The translations under genes were made by a program, and so were the position numbers. Below, one piece after another: positions 1 to 8,856 of a stretch of 64,000 nucleotides of DNA. Under the pieces are notes generated by a model. It was not told where the DNA came from. It saw only the letters and a list, made by a program, of their open reading frames with translations, and ran no database searches. Source of the stretch: Cellulomonas sp. URHE0023. GTDB lineage: Bacteria > Actinomycetota > Actinomycetes > Actinomycetales > Cellulomonadaceae. The DNA is taken from positions 434,001 to 498,000 of the forward strand of contig NZ_JIAN01000006.1 of the NCBI RefSeq assembly GCF_000688475.1, in the 5' to 3' direction. The number at the start of each line of letters is the position of its first letter. The first letter of the stretch is position 1.

Positions 1-1
1 C

Positions 2-787
2 TCAGAGGAAGCGGCACGAGATCGTCCCCAGAGGTCCGTAGTCACACACGATGCTGTCGCCGCACGACACCCAGACCGGTCGGGTGAACGACCCGGCGAG
101 GATGAGCTCGCCGGCCGCGAGGTGGGCGCCGTGCTGGTGGAGCTTGTTGGCGAGCCACGCGACGCCCGCCGCCGGGTGGTTGAGCACGCCCGCCGCGACG
201 CCGGTCTCCTCGATCGTCTCGTTGCGGTAGAGCAAGGCCGAGACCCAGCGCAGGTCGAGCTGGTCGGGTGCCATCGGCCGACCGCCCAGGACCATCCCGC
301 CGTAGGCGGCGTTGTCGGCGATCGTGTCCACGATCGTGCGGCCTTCGAGCTCGATGTGGGAGTTGAGGATCTCCAGGGCAGGCGTCACGTACTCCGTGGC
401 ACGCAGCACGTCGAACACCGTGCAGTCCGGACCCTGGAGCGGCTCCGAGAGCACGAAGGCGAGCTCGACCTCGATCCGCACGTTGGAGAACGCGTCGAAC
501 GGGATGACGGAGCCGTTCTGCCACACGGTGTCGTCGAACATCACGCCGTAGTCGGGCTCGGTGATGCCGGTCGCCTGCTGCATGGCGCGCGACGTCAGCC
601 CGATCTTTCGACCGACCAGGCGCCGGCCGGCCGCCAGGTTCTTGTCCCGCCACACACCCTGGATCGCGTACGCGTCCTCGACGGTCGCGTCGGGGTAGCG
701 GGCGGTGATGCGGGCGACGACCGATCGAGCGCGCTCGGCGACGGCAAGCTCGTCCGCGATCTCGGTGATCGTCTCCGCGGGCAGCAT
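2..787 (-). CDS. hpaH: 2-oxohept-4-ene-1,7-dioate hydratase-type enzyme (HpaH/MhpD family)
   Basis: 261 aa, complete, with its TGA at the left window edge. The family (HpaH, MhpD, DmpE) adds water to a 2-oxo-alkenoate made after meta-cleavage of aromatic rings, giving a 4-hydroxy-2-oxo acid for an aldolase. Family blocks visible are RLVGRKIGLTS near residue 58, EPDYGVMFDD near 77, the metal-ligand region VRIEVELAFVLSEPL near 103-117 with its E-x-E, and PAAGVAWLANKL near 206. Length fits the family (about 260-267 aa). It is the third gene of a minus-strand unit after the FAH-RraA fusion and the GntR regulator, and the operon probably continues to the left. The assignment to the homoprotocatechuate branch rests on the FAH neighbour; a 2-oxopent-4-enoate hydratase is the alternative. 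Confidence 0.8.
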   Translation of the reverse strand: MLPAETITEIADELAVAERARSVVARITARYPDATVEDAYAIQGVWRDKNLAAGRRLVGRKIGLTSRAMQQATGITEPDYGVMFDDTVWQNGSVIPFDAFSNVRIEVELAFVLSEPLQGPDCTVFDVLRATEYVTPALEILNSHIELEGRTIVDTIADNAAYGGMVLGGRPMAPDQLDLRWVSALLYRNETIEETGVAAGVLNHPAAGVAWLANKLHQHGAHLAAGELILAGSFTRPVWVSCGDSIVCDYGPLGTISCRFL

Positions 788-822
788 CCCTAGCTCCTCT
801 CGGGCGTCTGTGCCATGTCGCG

Positions 823-1521
823 TCAGAGGTCCGGCAGGTCGAGCGACTCGCCCGGGTGCTCGTGCTCGAGGAAGGCGGCGAGCGTGCCCGAGCGGTGACG
901 CCGAACCGCCTGCTCGATCTCACCGACCGGGGCGCCGCGCTCGATCAGCACGAGGATGCCCTCATGCTCGCGGACCGACTCGCGCGCTCGTTCGGGGACG
1001 AACGCGAAGATCGAGTCACGCATGTGCCCGAGCCGCGCCCACTCGGCGTCGACGATCTCCAGCAGCCGCGGGTTGGCGCACCTCGAGTACAGGATGTGGT
1101 GGAACTCCTGGTTCAGCGCCGAGAACCTCCGGGGGTCGAACTGGTCGAGGGAACTCGACATGAGGTCGTTCACGGCGCGCGCACGGCGCAGGTCGTCGCC
1201 CGTCAGGTTGCGTGCCGCGAGCGCCGTCGCGGCACTCTCGAAGATGGTCATGGCCTGCATGGCGTGGCGGTACTGCGTCTCGTCGATCATCGAGACGCGT
1301 GCTCCGACGTTGCGCTCGAACGTGACGAGCCCTTCGGCCTCCAGCTGGCGCACGGCCTCTCGGACCGGCACCACGCTCATGTCGAGCTCGTTGGCGATCG
1401 TGCCGAGGACCAGCCGGTAACCCGGGGTGAAGTCCTGCTGCGCGATGCGCTCCTTGATCCACCGGTACGCGGCCTGCGACTTGCTCACGCCGGCCGTCAC
1501 GCTCACCGAGCTGCGCGCCAT
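823..1521 (-). CDS. GntR-family (FCD) transcriptional regulator
   Basis: 232 aa. N-terminal winged helix (about 10-75: YRWIKERIAQQDFTPGYRL, then VPVREAVRQLEAEGLV, the GntR recognition region) and a C-terminal all-helical FCD ligand domain with family histidines (NQEFHHILYS, EHEGILVLIE). The start at 1521 (MARSSVSV) is chosen because GAGG lies about 10 nt upstream; in-frame starts at 1542 and 1605 have no clear ribosome site. It overlaps the end of the FAH-RraA gene by 19 bp and precedes the hydratase gene, so it is co-transcribed with the pathway it probably controls. A candidate operator lies at 3009-3020 upstream of the first gene. The ligand is likely a pathway intermediate (inference). 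Confidence 0.85.
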   Translation of the reverse strand: MARSSVSVTAGVSKSQAAYRWIKERIAQQDFTPGYRLVLGTIANELDMSVVPVREAVRQLEAEGLVTFERNVGARVSMIDETQYRHAMQAMTIFESAATALAARNLTGDDLRRARAVNDLMSSSLDQFDPRRFSALNQEFHHILYSRCANPRLLEIVDAEWARLGHMRDSIFAFVPERARESVREHEGILVLIERGAPVGEIEQAVRRHRSGTLAAFLEHEHPGESLDLPDL

Positions 1522-3005
1522 GCCTCGTACCTCGCTCTCCATTCCGCGTTCATGGGGAACAAGCCGTGTACCGGGTTGCCGGCCGCCACCTGGTCCGCGA
1601 TCCACGCGTCCTCGTCCTCCTGCGCGAGCGCCGCGTCAACGACCGCCTCGGCGAGCGCGGGAGGCAGCACGACGACGCCGTCGGAGTCGCCGACGAGGAT
1701 GTCGCCGGGCTGGATCGTGGTCCCGCCGCACGCGACCGTGACGTCGCTCTCCCAGGGGACGTGCCGACGGCCCAGGACGGCCGGATGGTTGCCGGCGGAC
1801 CACACCGGCAGGCCCACGGCGGCCACGGCGTCGGCGTCCCGCACCCCGCCGTCGGTGACGATCCCGGCCGCACCCCGAGCGTGTGCGCGGATGGCGAGAA
1901 CGTCTCCGAAGGTCGCCGAGCCGGTCTCGCCGCGGGCCTCGATCACGAGGACCTCGCCGGGGGCGACGGTGTCGAACGCGCGCTTCTGCGCGTTGTACCC
2001 GCCGCCGTGCTCCTGGAACAGGTCCTCGCGGTTGGGGACCAGTCGCAGGGTCTTGGCTGTTCCGACGAGCCGGGTGCCGGGGGTCAGGGGACGCACGCCG
2101 TCGATCGTCACGGTGTTCAGGCCGAGCTTGCGCAGCTGCGCCGAGAGAGCCGCGACGGGTGCTCGCACGAGCTTGCCGTGGAGCTCGGGCGGGATCCTCG
2201 GTCCGAGGCCGGCCGAGGTCCGTGATCCCCACGCCTCGGTGCGCTGACGGTCGTCGACGGTCGGCAGCGAGCCGAGAGTGTCGTCGAACGCCACGTGCCC
2301 GTCGGTCACCGTCGTCACGAGGCGACCCGTGCTCGGCGCACCGGACGCGTCCGGTGCGTCGACCTCGACCTCGACGACGTCGCCGGGGACGACCACGCTC
2401 GATCCGGCGGGTGTGCCGGTGAGGAGGACGTCCCCGGCCTCGAGCGTGAGGTGCTGCGAGAGGTCCGCGACGATCTGGTCGAGCGGGAACAGCAGGCCGG
2501 CGGTCGTGTCGTCCTGCGCGAGTCGCCCGTTAACCCACGACCTGACACGCAGGGCGCCGGGGTCGACGGTACGGGCGTCGATGAGGCGTGGGCCGACGGG
2601 CGTGAACCCGTCGCCGCCCTTGGACCGCAGGTTCGAGCCGTTGTCGTTTCCGCGCAGGTCGTACAGGCCGAGGTCGTTCGCTGCGGTGACCCAGCCGACG
2701 TGGCTCCAGGCCTCGGCACGGCTGATGCGGCGCGCGGTCGATCCCATGACGAGAGCGACCTCGCCCTCGAAGGCGAGCAGCTCGGTCCCGGCGGGCCGCT
2801 CGACGACTCCCCCGGACGCCGCCAACGAGCTCGACGGCTTCAGGAAGTACGACGGGTGAGCCGGCCGTCGGCCGCGCTGGTCCGCGCGCGAGGTGTAGCT
2901 GAGGTGGACGGCGATGATCTTGCCCGGCCGTGCGGGGAGAGCGCCGAACGGCTGACGTGCGGCGATGCCGACCTCGTCGTCGGCCGTCGACTCGCTCTCG
3001 GACAT
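1503..3005 (-). CDS. Fusion of FAH-family isomerase/decarboxylase and RraA-type aldolase
   Basis: 500 aa, two domains. Residues about 30-230 are a fumarylacetoacetate-hydrolase fold of the HpaG/HpcE kind, with metal-site E-x-E in LLAFEGEVALVMG, the ANDLGLYDLR block, SKGGDGFTPVGPRL, and GDVLLTGTPAG. Residues about 265-490 are an RraA-like class II pyruvate aldolase/decarboxylase domain with the catalytic GVRD (Arg-Asp) in VTDGGVRDADAVAA and GDILVGDSDGVVVLP. Known FAH enzymes of this group decarboxylate or isomerise 5-carboxymethyl-2-oxo-hexenedioate; RraA-type aldolases cleave 4-hydroxy-2-oxo acids. With the hydratase downstream this could supply three consecutive steps of a meta-cleavage route (inference). 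The ATG at 3005 lies 6 nt after a TATGAT box, suggesting a leaderless transcript. Confidence 0.8.
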   Translation of the reverse strand: MSESESTADDEVGIAARQPFGALPARPGKIIAVHLSYTSRADQRGRRPAHPSYFLKPSSSLAASGGVVERPAGTELLAFEGEVALVMGSTARRISRAEAWSHVGWVTAANDLGLYDLRGNDNGSNLRSKGGDGFTPVGPRLIDARTVDPGALRVRSWVNGRLAQDDTTAGLLFPLDQIVADLSQHLTLEAGDVLLTGTPAGSSVVVPGDVVEVEVDAPDASGAPSTGRLVTTVTDGHVAFDDTLGSLPTVDDRQRTEAWGSRTSAGLGPRIPPELHGKLVRAPVAALSAQLRKLGLNTVTIDGVRPLTPGTRLVGTAKTLRLVPNREDLFQEHGGGYNAQKRAFDTVAPGEVLVIEARGETGSATFGDVLAIRAHARGAAGIVTDGGVRDADAVAAVGLPVWSAGNHPAVLGRRHVPWESDVTVACGGTTIQPGDILVGDSDGVVVLPPALAEAVVDAALAQEDEDAWIADQVAAGNPVHGLFPMNAEWRARYEAWRAAR

Positions 3006-3008
3006 CCG

Positions 3009-3020
3009 CGAATCATATAC
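3009..3020 (-). promoter_or_regulatory. Leaderless promoter with candidate GntR operator
   Basis: Read on the minus strand, ATTGTATATGAT is an imperfect palindrome close to the ATTGTATACAAT-type sites known for several FCD GntR regulators. Its TATGAT half is a good -10 hexamer located 6 nt before the ATG of the FAH-RraA gene, which has no Shine-Dalgarno sequence. Repressor binding here would block the promoter directly. No convincing -35 box is seen. Binding by the gene-2 regulator is inference. Confidence 0.5.
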
Positions 3021-3119
3021 AATCCCGCATCCGGGCGCTACGGGCGCGCCGCGACACCCTTCGACGGCCCGATGACCAGCGGCACCACGCAGCGGCTCGG
3101 TCGGTCTCGGCTGGGCCGC

Positions 3120-4778
3120 TCAGCACTCGGCCAGGAGCCGCGCGCAGAACTCGATGAGGTCCTCGTTACCGCCCAGCACGTCACGCTCGGTCATCGTGTA
3201 CTGCTCCTCGCCCGAGACGCCGATGTCCTCGATCGCGAGCCCCGCGGCGGCGCCGGACCGGGTGGCGCGCCGCACCGAGACGGAGTACCCGATCCCGGGC
3301 GGCCGCGGCGGCAACGGCAGACCGGCGACGTGGTAGGCGTACTCGATGTCGTCGTGGGTCCACACGTTGGCCCCGCCTGCGCCGGTGCCCGCGCCGACGG
3401 ACACGATCTGCCCGATGGCATGGTCCGCCATCCCGGCGGCGAAGATGTCGCCGCTGGAGAACGTGGTCGGGTCGACGACCACGACGACCGGGCCGCTGTA
3501 CGCCACAGCACGGCCGTTGCAGCGGTCCGGGTCTGAGATGGGCAGGTGCTGGGAGTGCCCCTCCCCCAGCTCCATCGCCGTGCGGACCGATGCCGCCCAG
3601 TCCGCCAGGTCGGCTCCGTTGCCGTCGGCCTCGGCGAGCGCGGCGACCGCGGGCGTGGCGCGCAACGCGAACCGGACGGGCTGGACAGGCTTCGTCGTGA
3701 ACAGCTGAAGGAGGCGTTCTGCCACCTCGATCACCCCGCCCGGGTTCGAGCGGACGTCGACGACGAGACCACCGGGAGGCATCGCCCGCAGCACCCGGTC
3801 GACCTCGTCGAGGAACTCGTCGCTGTGGCTCACGTCGAACGTCCACAGGCGCAGGTACCCGACGACTCCGTGGCTCGTGGGGACCTCGCGGGCGGAGATC
3901 GCGTCCGGGAGTGCGGTCTGCATCCACTCCGACGCCCTCGCGACCCGCTCCACCCCGGCGGTCTCCTGCTGCCAGAGCACCGGCTGGAAGAGCAGCTTGC
4001 GGGACCGTCGAGCGGTCTCGCTGATGGCGTCGACCGCCCGACGGGTGCGCAGCTGCACCGTGTCCGAGCCGGCTGAGGCCGTCGACGGCTCGATGGCACG
4101 CCACTCGAACCGGATCGACCGGTCCGGTCCGTCGGTGCTCGCGAGCTCCCGGTAGCCGATGTCCACCCAGAGCTCGTCGGGCTGCGGCAGGAACGCGAGC
4201 GGACGCTGGGTCAGCGTCTCGAGAGCGCGGGCGCGGCGGGCGTCGGGCCGGCCCCCGGTGAGCGTGTCGGCGTACAGGTCGACGGCCCGCGAGAAGGGGA
4301 TCCCGTTCCACGTCGTCACCCGGACACCGGGCACGAAGCCGTCGCGGGGGTCGCTGACCTTCGTGACCACGTAATCGGGTGACAGGTGCTCGCCGTACAC
4401 CTCGACGAGGAACGGCAGCGTCGCCACGTACGACCGACGCCGCGGGTCCGGGCCGTGCAGGTACAGCTGGGTGTGCTGGTCGCGCAGCCGGTTGATCACG
4501 AGCGTGAGCTCGCGCAGGAACTCGGCCGAACCCAGGTACGGGATCTGGCGACGCAGCGCGAGCAGGGCGCGGACCGGGTCGTACCCGTAGAGCGCCTTCT
4601 TCTGGTCGTGGTGCACGTACAGGTCCGTCATCAGCTGGCACCACAGGTCGATCAGGTCGTGACGCTGCGGCACCGACAGCTCGACCGGCGGCTCGCAGGG
4701 GTCCTGCGGTACACCCGGGACCTGGCGCAGGGCGCGTCCACGCCGGGCCTGCTGCGTCGAGTCCTGCAGCCGGCTCAC
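3120..4778 (-). CDS. S41-family (C-terminal-processing-type) serine peptidase
   Basis: 552 aa. The C-terminal half carries S41 hallmarks: GVVGYLRLWTFDV, VVDVRSNPGGVIEVAERLL near 315-335, and the nucleophile block PTTFSSGDIFAAGMADHAI near 445-465, followed by a glycine-rich GAGTGAGGANVW loop. I see no CtpA-like catalytic lysine, so a tricorn-like Ser-His type is possible. No signal peptide or membrane segment is evident, suggesting a cytoplasmic protein. GTG at 4778 is chosen because it overlaps the amidohydrolase stop (GTGA), the usual coupling pattern; the frame stays open further upstream only as a shadow of that gene. Third gene of a three-gene operon with a UDG-like protein and an amidohydrolase. 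The substrate is unknown. Confidence 0.8.
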   Translation of the reverse strand: MSRLQDSTQQARRGRALRQVPGVPQDPCEPPVELSVPQRHDLIDLWCQLMTDLYVHHDQKKALYGYDPVRALLALRRQIPYLGSAEFLRELTLVINRLRDQHTQLYLHGPDPRRRSYVATLPFLVEVYGEHLSPDYVVTKVSDPRDGFVPGVRVTTWNGIPFSRAVDLYADTLTGGRPDARRARALETLTQRPLAFLPQPDELWVDIGYRELASTDGPDRSIRFEWRAIEPSTASAGSDTVQLRTRRAVDAISETARRSRKLLFQPVLWQQETAGVERVARASEWMQTALPDAISAREVPTSHGVVGYLRLWTFDVSHSDEFLDEVDRVLRAMPPGGLVVDVRSNPGGVIEVAERLLQLFTTKPVQPVRFALRATPAVAALAEADGNGADLADWAASVRTAMELGEGHSQHLPISDPDRCNGRAVAYSGPVVVVVDPTTFSSGDIFAAGMADHAIGQIVSVGAGTGAGGANVWTHDDIEYAYHVAGLPLPPRPPGIGYSVSVRRATRSGAAAGLAIEDIGVSGEEQYTMTERDVLGGNEDLIEFCARLLAEC

Positions 4779-6316
4779 AGCCCGAACTCCCGCCTGAGGC
4801 CCGCCAGGATCCCCTCCTGGATCGGGTTCGCGTCGAGCGCGTCGAAGAACGCCCGGTCGTGCTCGATCGGTGGCACGGGCGGGATGGTCACCGAGGTGGG
4901 GTCCTTGGGTGGCCCGGCCCGGCCCGTGCGACGCGTGTCGGGCATGTCGAGGAACAGCTCGAGCGCAGCGTCGTCGGCGAACCGCGGTCCCGCCGCTGCC
5001 CGGGCCGAGGCGTCGGCGATCGCGCCGGAAGGGTCGGACTGCACGGTGGTCAGGGCGCCCACGATGTCGTCCCAGGCCCAGGCGCGACTGGTGTCGGTCG
5101 GGTCCGGCAGCGCGACGCGTCGGCGACGGCGTCTGACCGCCATGGCGAAGCTCGGGGGTGCGCCCGCGGCCAGCATCAGGTCCTCGTCGCCGTAACGGGG
5201 CACCCCGCCCACGACGACGAGCTCGACGTGCTGCTCGGTGGCGGCGAGCACCTGGTGCCACGCATCCCCCGGGCCGTGCCCGCGCACGACCGTCACGTCC
5301 GCGAACCCGCCCGGCACGAGCCGGCCTACCGGTCGACCCCAGCACCGAGCCAGCAGGTCACCGGGGTTGGACGTGACCATCTGGACGATGTCCCGGTCGG
5401 TCACGGAGTAGCCGAAGTGGCGGGCCGCGAGCCGGGCAGCCTTCATCTCCCCGAGCAGGTTGCGCGTGCCCGACGGGCCCCAGTCGGAGCCGAGGCACAC
5501 CCGGACCCCGCGCGACCGTGCGTCGTCGACGAGCGTCGTGTCCCTGTACAGGACGAGGTTCGAGAGCGGCGACCACACGACCCCGCCCGCGTGCGGTTCA
5601 GCCCACTCGAGCCAGTCAGCGGGGCCCAGGGCGCAGCAGTGGATGCCGATGAAGGTGGGCAGGAGCCCGTCGTCGCTGCGCAGGTCGGTGTAGTCCCGCC
5701 GGACGCGGGAGTCCTTCTGGCCCTCGGCGCAGTGGTAGATGAACCCCGAGCCGTTCGCCATCCGGCGGACCGCAGTCAGCAGGGCGTCCCCGGTCTTGGT
5801 TGCCACCGAGGTGTAGATCAGGTCGTCGCCAACCTTCCCTGCCCGCCCCGCGCGCTCGTCGTCGACGCTGCGCATCACGATCTGGTAGCCCCGGTTCGAC
5901 GACGGCCAGCCCTGCGCCGACGTCGCACCGCCGGCCATCTCCCGCACCTGCACGTATCCCAGCAGTGCCTCCGGGCACGCCTTGGCGTAGGTCCAGGCGG
6001 GCTCGGTCACCGACTCGGTGTACGTGTCGGCCTGCGTCCAGTGCTTGTTGTGCAACCACGGCTCGGACCGGTGCGGCTCCGACCACAAGGGCAGGGCGTT
6101 GTAGGCGAGGTGGTTGTGCATGTCGATGAAGCCCGGGAGGACGATCGAGTCGCCGACGTCGACCCGCTGCGCGTCGGCGAAGCCGTCGACGGGCCGGTCG
6201 TCGAAGGTGACGTCGACGATCGTGTCGTCGCGGATCCACACCCGGCCGTGGCGCGGCTGGTCGGGCGCATCGCCCACCATCGGGGCGACCTGACCGGTGA
6301 TCACGAGCTGCGACAT
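4775..6316 (-). CDS. Amidohydrolase-superfamily metal-dependent hydrolase (ATZ/TRZ-like)
   Basis: 513 aa. The TIM-barrel metal-site set looks complete: HxH in GFIDMHNHLAYN near 66-68, His in FIYHCAEGQKDSR, His in FIGIHCCALGP, WSPLSNLVLYRDT, and the aspartate in CLGSDWGPSGT. This arrangement is that of subtype III amidohydrolases (cytosine or guanine deaminase-like, atrazine hydrolase-like, SAH/aminofutalosine deaminase-like), which hydrolyse amines or halides on heterocycles. The C-terminal 130 residues extend beyond the usual beta-sandwich domain. It lies 9 nt after the UDG-like gene and overlaps the S41 peptidase by 4 bp. The true substrate cannot be read from the sequence; a purine- or pyrimidine-like ring is a guess prompted by the neighbour. 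Confidence 0.8.
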   Translation of the reverse strand: MSQLVITGQVAPMVGDAPDQPRHGRVWIRDDTIVDVTFDDRPVDGFADAQRVDVGDSIVLPGFIDMHNHLAYNALPLWSEPHRSEPWLHNKHWTQADTYTESVTEPAWTYAKACPEALLGYVQVREMAGGATSAQGWPSSNRGYQIVMRSVDDERAGRAGKVGDDLIYTSVATKTGDALLTAVRRMANGSGFIYHCAEGQKDSRVRRDYTDLRSDDGLLPTFIGIHCCALGPADWLEWAEPHAGGVVWSPLSNLVLYRDTTLVDDARSRGVRVCLGSDWGPSGTRNLLGEMKAARLAARHFGYSVTDRDIVQMVTSNPGDLLARCWGRPVGRLVPGGFADVTVVRGHGPGDAWHQVLAATEQHVELVVVGGVPRYGDEDLMLAAGAPPSFAMAVRRRRRRVALPDPTDTSRAWAWDDIVGALTTVQSDPSGAIADASARAAAGPRFADDAALELFLDMPDTRRTGRAGPPKDPTSVTIPPVPPIEHDRAFFDALDANPIQEGILAGLRREFGL

Positions 6317-6325
6317 GGGCCACCC

Positions 6326-7150
6326 CTACAGCGCGGGCCAGGTGCGGAACCGGGTCGGCACCGTCACCGTGATCGTCGCCCGCTTCTTCTGCGTGTCCTC
6401 GCCCGTGCGGGCGGCCCACGCGTCGAGGTCGCCCATCCACGCGGGCAGCCCGGGGGGCAGGTCCGCGTCGGGGATCGGCGCCAGGTCCTGCGCCGTGATC
6501 GTCGTGCCGTAGTGCCGTAGCGCCACCGGGACGTCGGGCGTGACGGCCCCGTGGAGTGCGTCCAGCGCCTGGTTCCAGGACTCGCACAGCTTCTGGAACG
6601 CCGCCGCCTTCGTGATGGTCCCCGTCGCGCTCGCCGACTCCGGGTAGGTCGGGTGCCGCACGGTCGCGTACGGGGCACGGCTCGACGCACCGAGCGGCGT
6701 CGTGCGCCAGGCCTGGTACGCCTTGTCGGCCAGCTGGCCGAGCGAGATGACCGCCTCGATCTGCTGGTCCTTGACGGTCGCGTCGATCCACCGGTTCCTG
6801 TACCGCGTGATGTCCGGGTCCGCGATGTGCTTGGCCCCGCCGCCCTGGCCGTAGACCGAGTACAGGAACGTGTTGATGAAGACGTAGCTGCGGGTGATGC
6901 CGAGCCGCGCCAGCAGCCCCTGCGCACGCTGACCGGCCTCACCGACCAGGATGCGTCGCGTGATCGTCTCGTGAGCCGCAGGGTCCTGGCCGATCACCAG
7001 GACACGCGCCGAACCGTCCAGGCGGCCGCGATGGAAGATCGGGCCCCACTCGACGCGGAAGGCGTCGGCCGGATACACCGTCTCGGCCGGATAGCTCAGC
7101 ACCAAGGGCCGGTAGCGGCCCCGGTATCCCGGGTCGAACTCGCGCGCCAT
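6326..7150 (-). CDS. Uracil-DNA glycosylase superfamily protein
   Basis: 274 aa. The UDG fold is indicated by VLVIGQDPAAHET near residues 50-62 (GxDP motif A, water-activating loop) and ATVRHPTYPES near 165 (HPS-like motif B), with YVFINTFLYSVYG and VISLGQLADKAY between them. There are no Fe-S cysteines of the family 4/5 kind. The last 60 residues are an extension without a recognised motif. ATG at 7150 has a strong GGAGGAG site; in-frame sequence further upstream lacks codon support. First gene of the operon with the amidohydrolase and S41 peptidase. Members of this branch are often annotated only as UDG-family; activity on uracil is not assured. Confidence 0.75.
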   Translation of the reverse strand: MAREFDPGYRGRYRPLVLSYPAETVYPADAFRVEWGPIFHRGRLDGSARVLVIGQDPAAHETITRRILVGEAGQRAQGLLARLGITRSYVFINTFLYSVYGQGGGAKHIADPDITRYRNRWIDATVKDQQIEAVISLGQLADKAYQAWRTTPLGASSRAPYATVRHPTYPESASATGTITKAAAFQKLCESWNQALDALHGAVTPDVPVALRHYGTTITAQDLAPIPDADLPPGLPAWMGDLDAWAARTGEDTQKKRATITVTVPTRFRTWPAL

Positions 7151-7397
7151 CGCACTCTCCTCCCGCTGCCCCATGATCGCGCCCTGGCTCGTCGGTCCAC
7201 CAGAGCCGTGGTCCTCGCTGCCCCGAAAGACAAGACCGGACGGCGGGGGCAGAAATACGGGTGCACCGGCGGAACGGTCTTCGGGTCGGGCACCTGACGG
7301 CGGCCCCGTACTGCTGCCCGCGCGACTCCGTGCCGGCGCGCGCCCGCACCGGGCGTCGTGCGAGGCTCTCGACGAGACCCGACGCAAGGAGATCGCC

Positions 7398-8180
7398 ATG
7401 GACAAGACCGTTCCGACGGCTGAGCTCGCCGTCGCGGACATCCCACCCGGCGCGTCGCTCGCCGTGGGCGGCTTCGGTCTGGTCGGGGTGCCCATCGCGC
7501 AGATCCGCGCGCTGCTCGCCCTCGGGGTCGACGACCTGGAGGTCGTGTCGAACAACTGCGGGGTCGACGGCTGGGGGCTCGGTCTGCTGCTGTCCGCGGG
7601 GCGCATCCGGAGGGTCGTGGCCAGCTACATCGGCGAGAACAAGGAGTTCGCGCGGCAGTACCTCAGCGGTGAGGTCGAGGTCGAGCTCGTGCCGCAGGGC
7701 ACGCTCGCCGAACGCCTTCGGGCGGGCGGCGTCGGCATCCCTGCGTTCTACACCGCAGCCGGAGCGGGCACCGCGGTCTCCGACGGCGGGATGCCGCTGC
7801 GCTACGCCCCCGACGGGTCGGTCGCGCTGGCGAGCGAGCCCAAGGAGCTGCGACCGTTCGCCACCTTCGGCCGCAACCGCGAGTACGTCCTCGAGCACGC
7901 GATCCGCACCGACTACGGGCTGGTCCGTGCCGCGGTCGGCGACCGGCACGGGAACCTGCGGTTCGAGAAGTCGACCCGCAACTTCAACCCGCTCGCGGGG
8001 ATGGCCGGACGGGTCACGATCGCCGAGGTCGACCAGCTGGTGGAGCCGGGCGAGCTCGGGCCCGACGACATCCACCTGCCGGGGATCTACGTCGACCGGG
8101 TCGTCCTGCTGAGTCCCGAGCAGTCGGCGGACCTGCCCATCGAGAAGACCACCGTCCGCGTCCGCCCTGAGGAGTCCTGA
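7398..8180 (+). CDS. scoA: 3-oxoacid CoA-transferase subunit A
   Basis: 260 aa. Class I CoA-transferase alpha subunit with the glycine-rich [18 protein letters not shown] block near 22-40, LEVVSNNCG near 55 and [27 protein letters not shown] near the end. The enzyme moves CoA from succinyl-CoA to acetoacetate or 3-oxoadipate. ATG at 7398 follows AAGGAGA with 5 nt spacing; the frame is open upstream but without a supported start. It is translationally coupled to subunit B (TGATG). Because an aromatic degradation operon lies nearby, 3-oxoadipate (PcaI) is an alternative to acetoacetate (ScoA). Confidence 0.9.
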   Translation: MDKTVPTAELAVADIPPGASLAVGGFGLVGVPIAQIRALLALGVDDLEVVSNNCGVDGWGLGLLLSAGRIRRVVASYIGENKEFARQYLSGEVEVELVPQGTLAERLRAGGVGIPAFYTAAGAGTAVSDGGMPLRYAPDGSVALASEPKELRPFATFGRNREYVLEHAIRTDYGLVRAAVGDRHGNLRFEKSTRNFNPLAGMAGRVTIAEVDQLVEPGELGPDDIHLPGIYVDRVVLLSPEQSADLPIEKTTVRVRPEES

Positions 8181-8824
8181 TGCCGCTCACACGCGACCAG
8201 ATGGCCGCCCGCGCGGCCCGCGAGCTCGAGGACGGGTCCTACGTGAACCTCGGCATCGGCCTGCCGACGCTCATCCCGAACCACCTGCCGCCCGGCGTCG
8301 AGGTGGTCCTGCACTCCGAGAACGGCGTCCTCGGCGTCGGCCCGTACCCGTGGGAGGGCGAGGCGGACCCGAAGCTGATCAACGCCGGGAAGGAGACCGT
8401 CACCGTCCTGCCCGGTGCCGCCTACTTCGACTCCGCCGCCAGCTTCGGCATGATCCGCGGCGGTCGGGTCACGCACGCCATCCTCGGAGCGATGCAGGTC
8501 TCGGCCGGTGGCGACATCGCCAACTGGGCGGTGCCCGGCAAGATGGTCAAAGGCATGGGCGGCGCGATGGATCTGGTCAACGGCGCGGCACACGTCCTGG
8601 TCGTCATGGAGCACGTGGCCAAGGACGGGTCCGCGAAGATCGTCGAGCAGTGCACCCTTCCGCTGACCGGCCGGGCCTGCGTGGACCGGATCATCACCGA
8701 CCTGGCCGTGCTCGACGTGACCGAGGGCGGGCTCCGGCTCGTCGAGCTGGCCCCCGGGGTCACCGTCGACGAGGTGCGCGCTGCCACGGGTGCGTCGTTC
8801 GAGGTCGCCCTGGAGGACACCTGA
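8180..8824 (+). CDS. scoB: 3-oxoacid CoA-transferase subunit B
   Basis: 214 aa, the usual beta-subunit length. [16 protein letters not shown] near 22-37 and the catalytic glutamate motif [11 protein letters not shown] near 45-55 are present, as are [13 protein letters not shown] and [17 protein letters not shown]. The active-site glutamate of SENG forms the CoA thioester intermediate. Its ATG shares a base with the subunit A stop. It ends 32 nt before the convergent LuxR-type gene. Substrate uncertainty (succinyl-CoA:acetoacetate against 3-oxoadipate) is as for subunit A. Confidence 0.9.
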   Translation: MPLTRDQMAARAARELEDGSYVNLGIGLPTLIPNHLPPGVEVVLHSENGVLGVGPYPWEGEADPKLINAGKETVTVLPGAAYFDSAASFGMIRGGRVTHAILGAMQVSAGGDIANWAVPGKMVKGMGGAMDLVNGAAHVLVVMEHVAKDGSAKIVEQCTLPLTGRACVDRIITDLAVLDVTEGGLRLVELAPGVTVDEVRAATGASFEVALEDT

Positions 8825-8856
8825 CGCGCCGGGCGGCAGGCACGTCGGCTCGCCCG

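Noticed and set aside
4779..5345. Longer N-terminus for the S41 peptidase
   Set aside because: The upstream frame is Arg/Pro-rich and overlaps the well-supported amidohydrolase; the coupled GTG at 4778 is more plausible.
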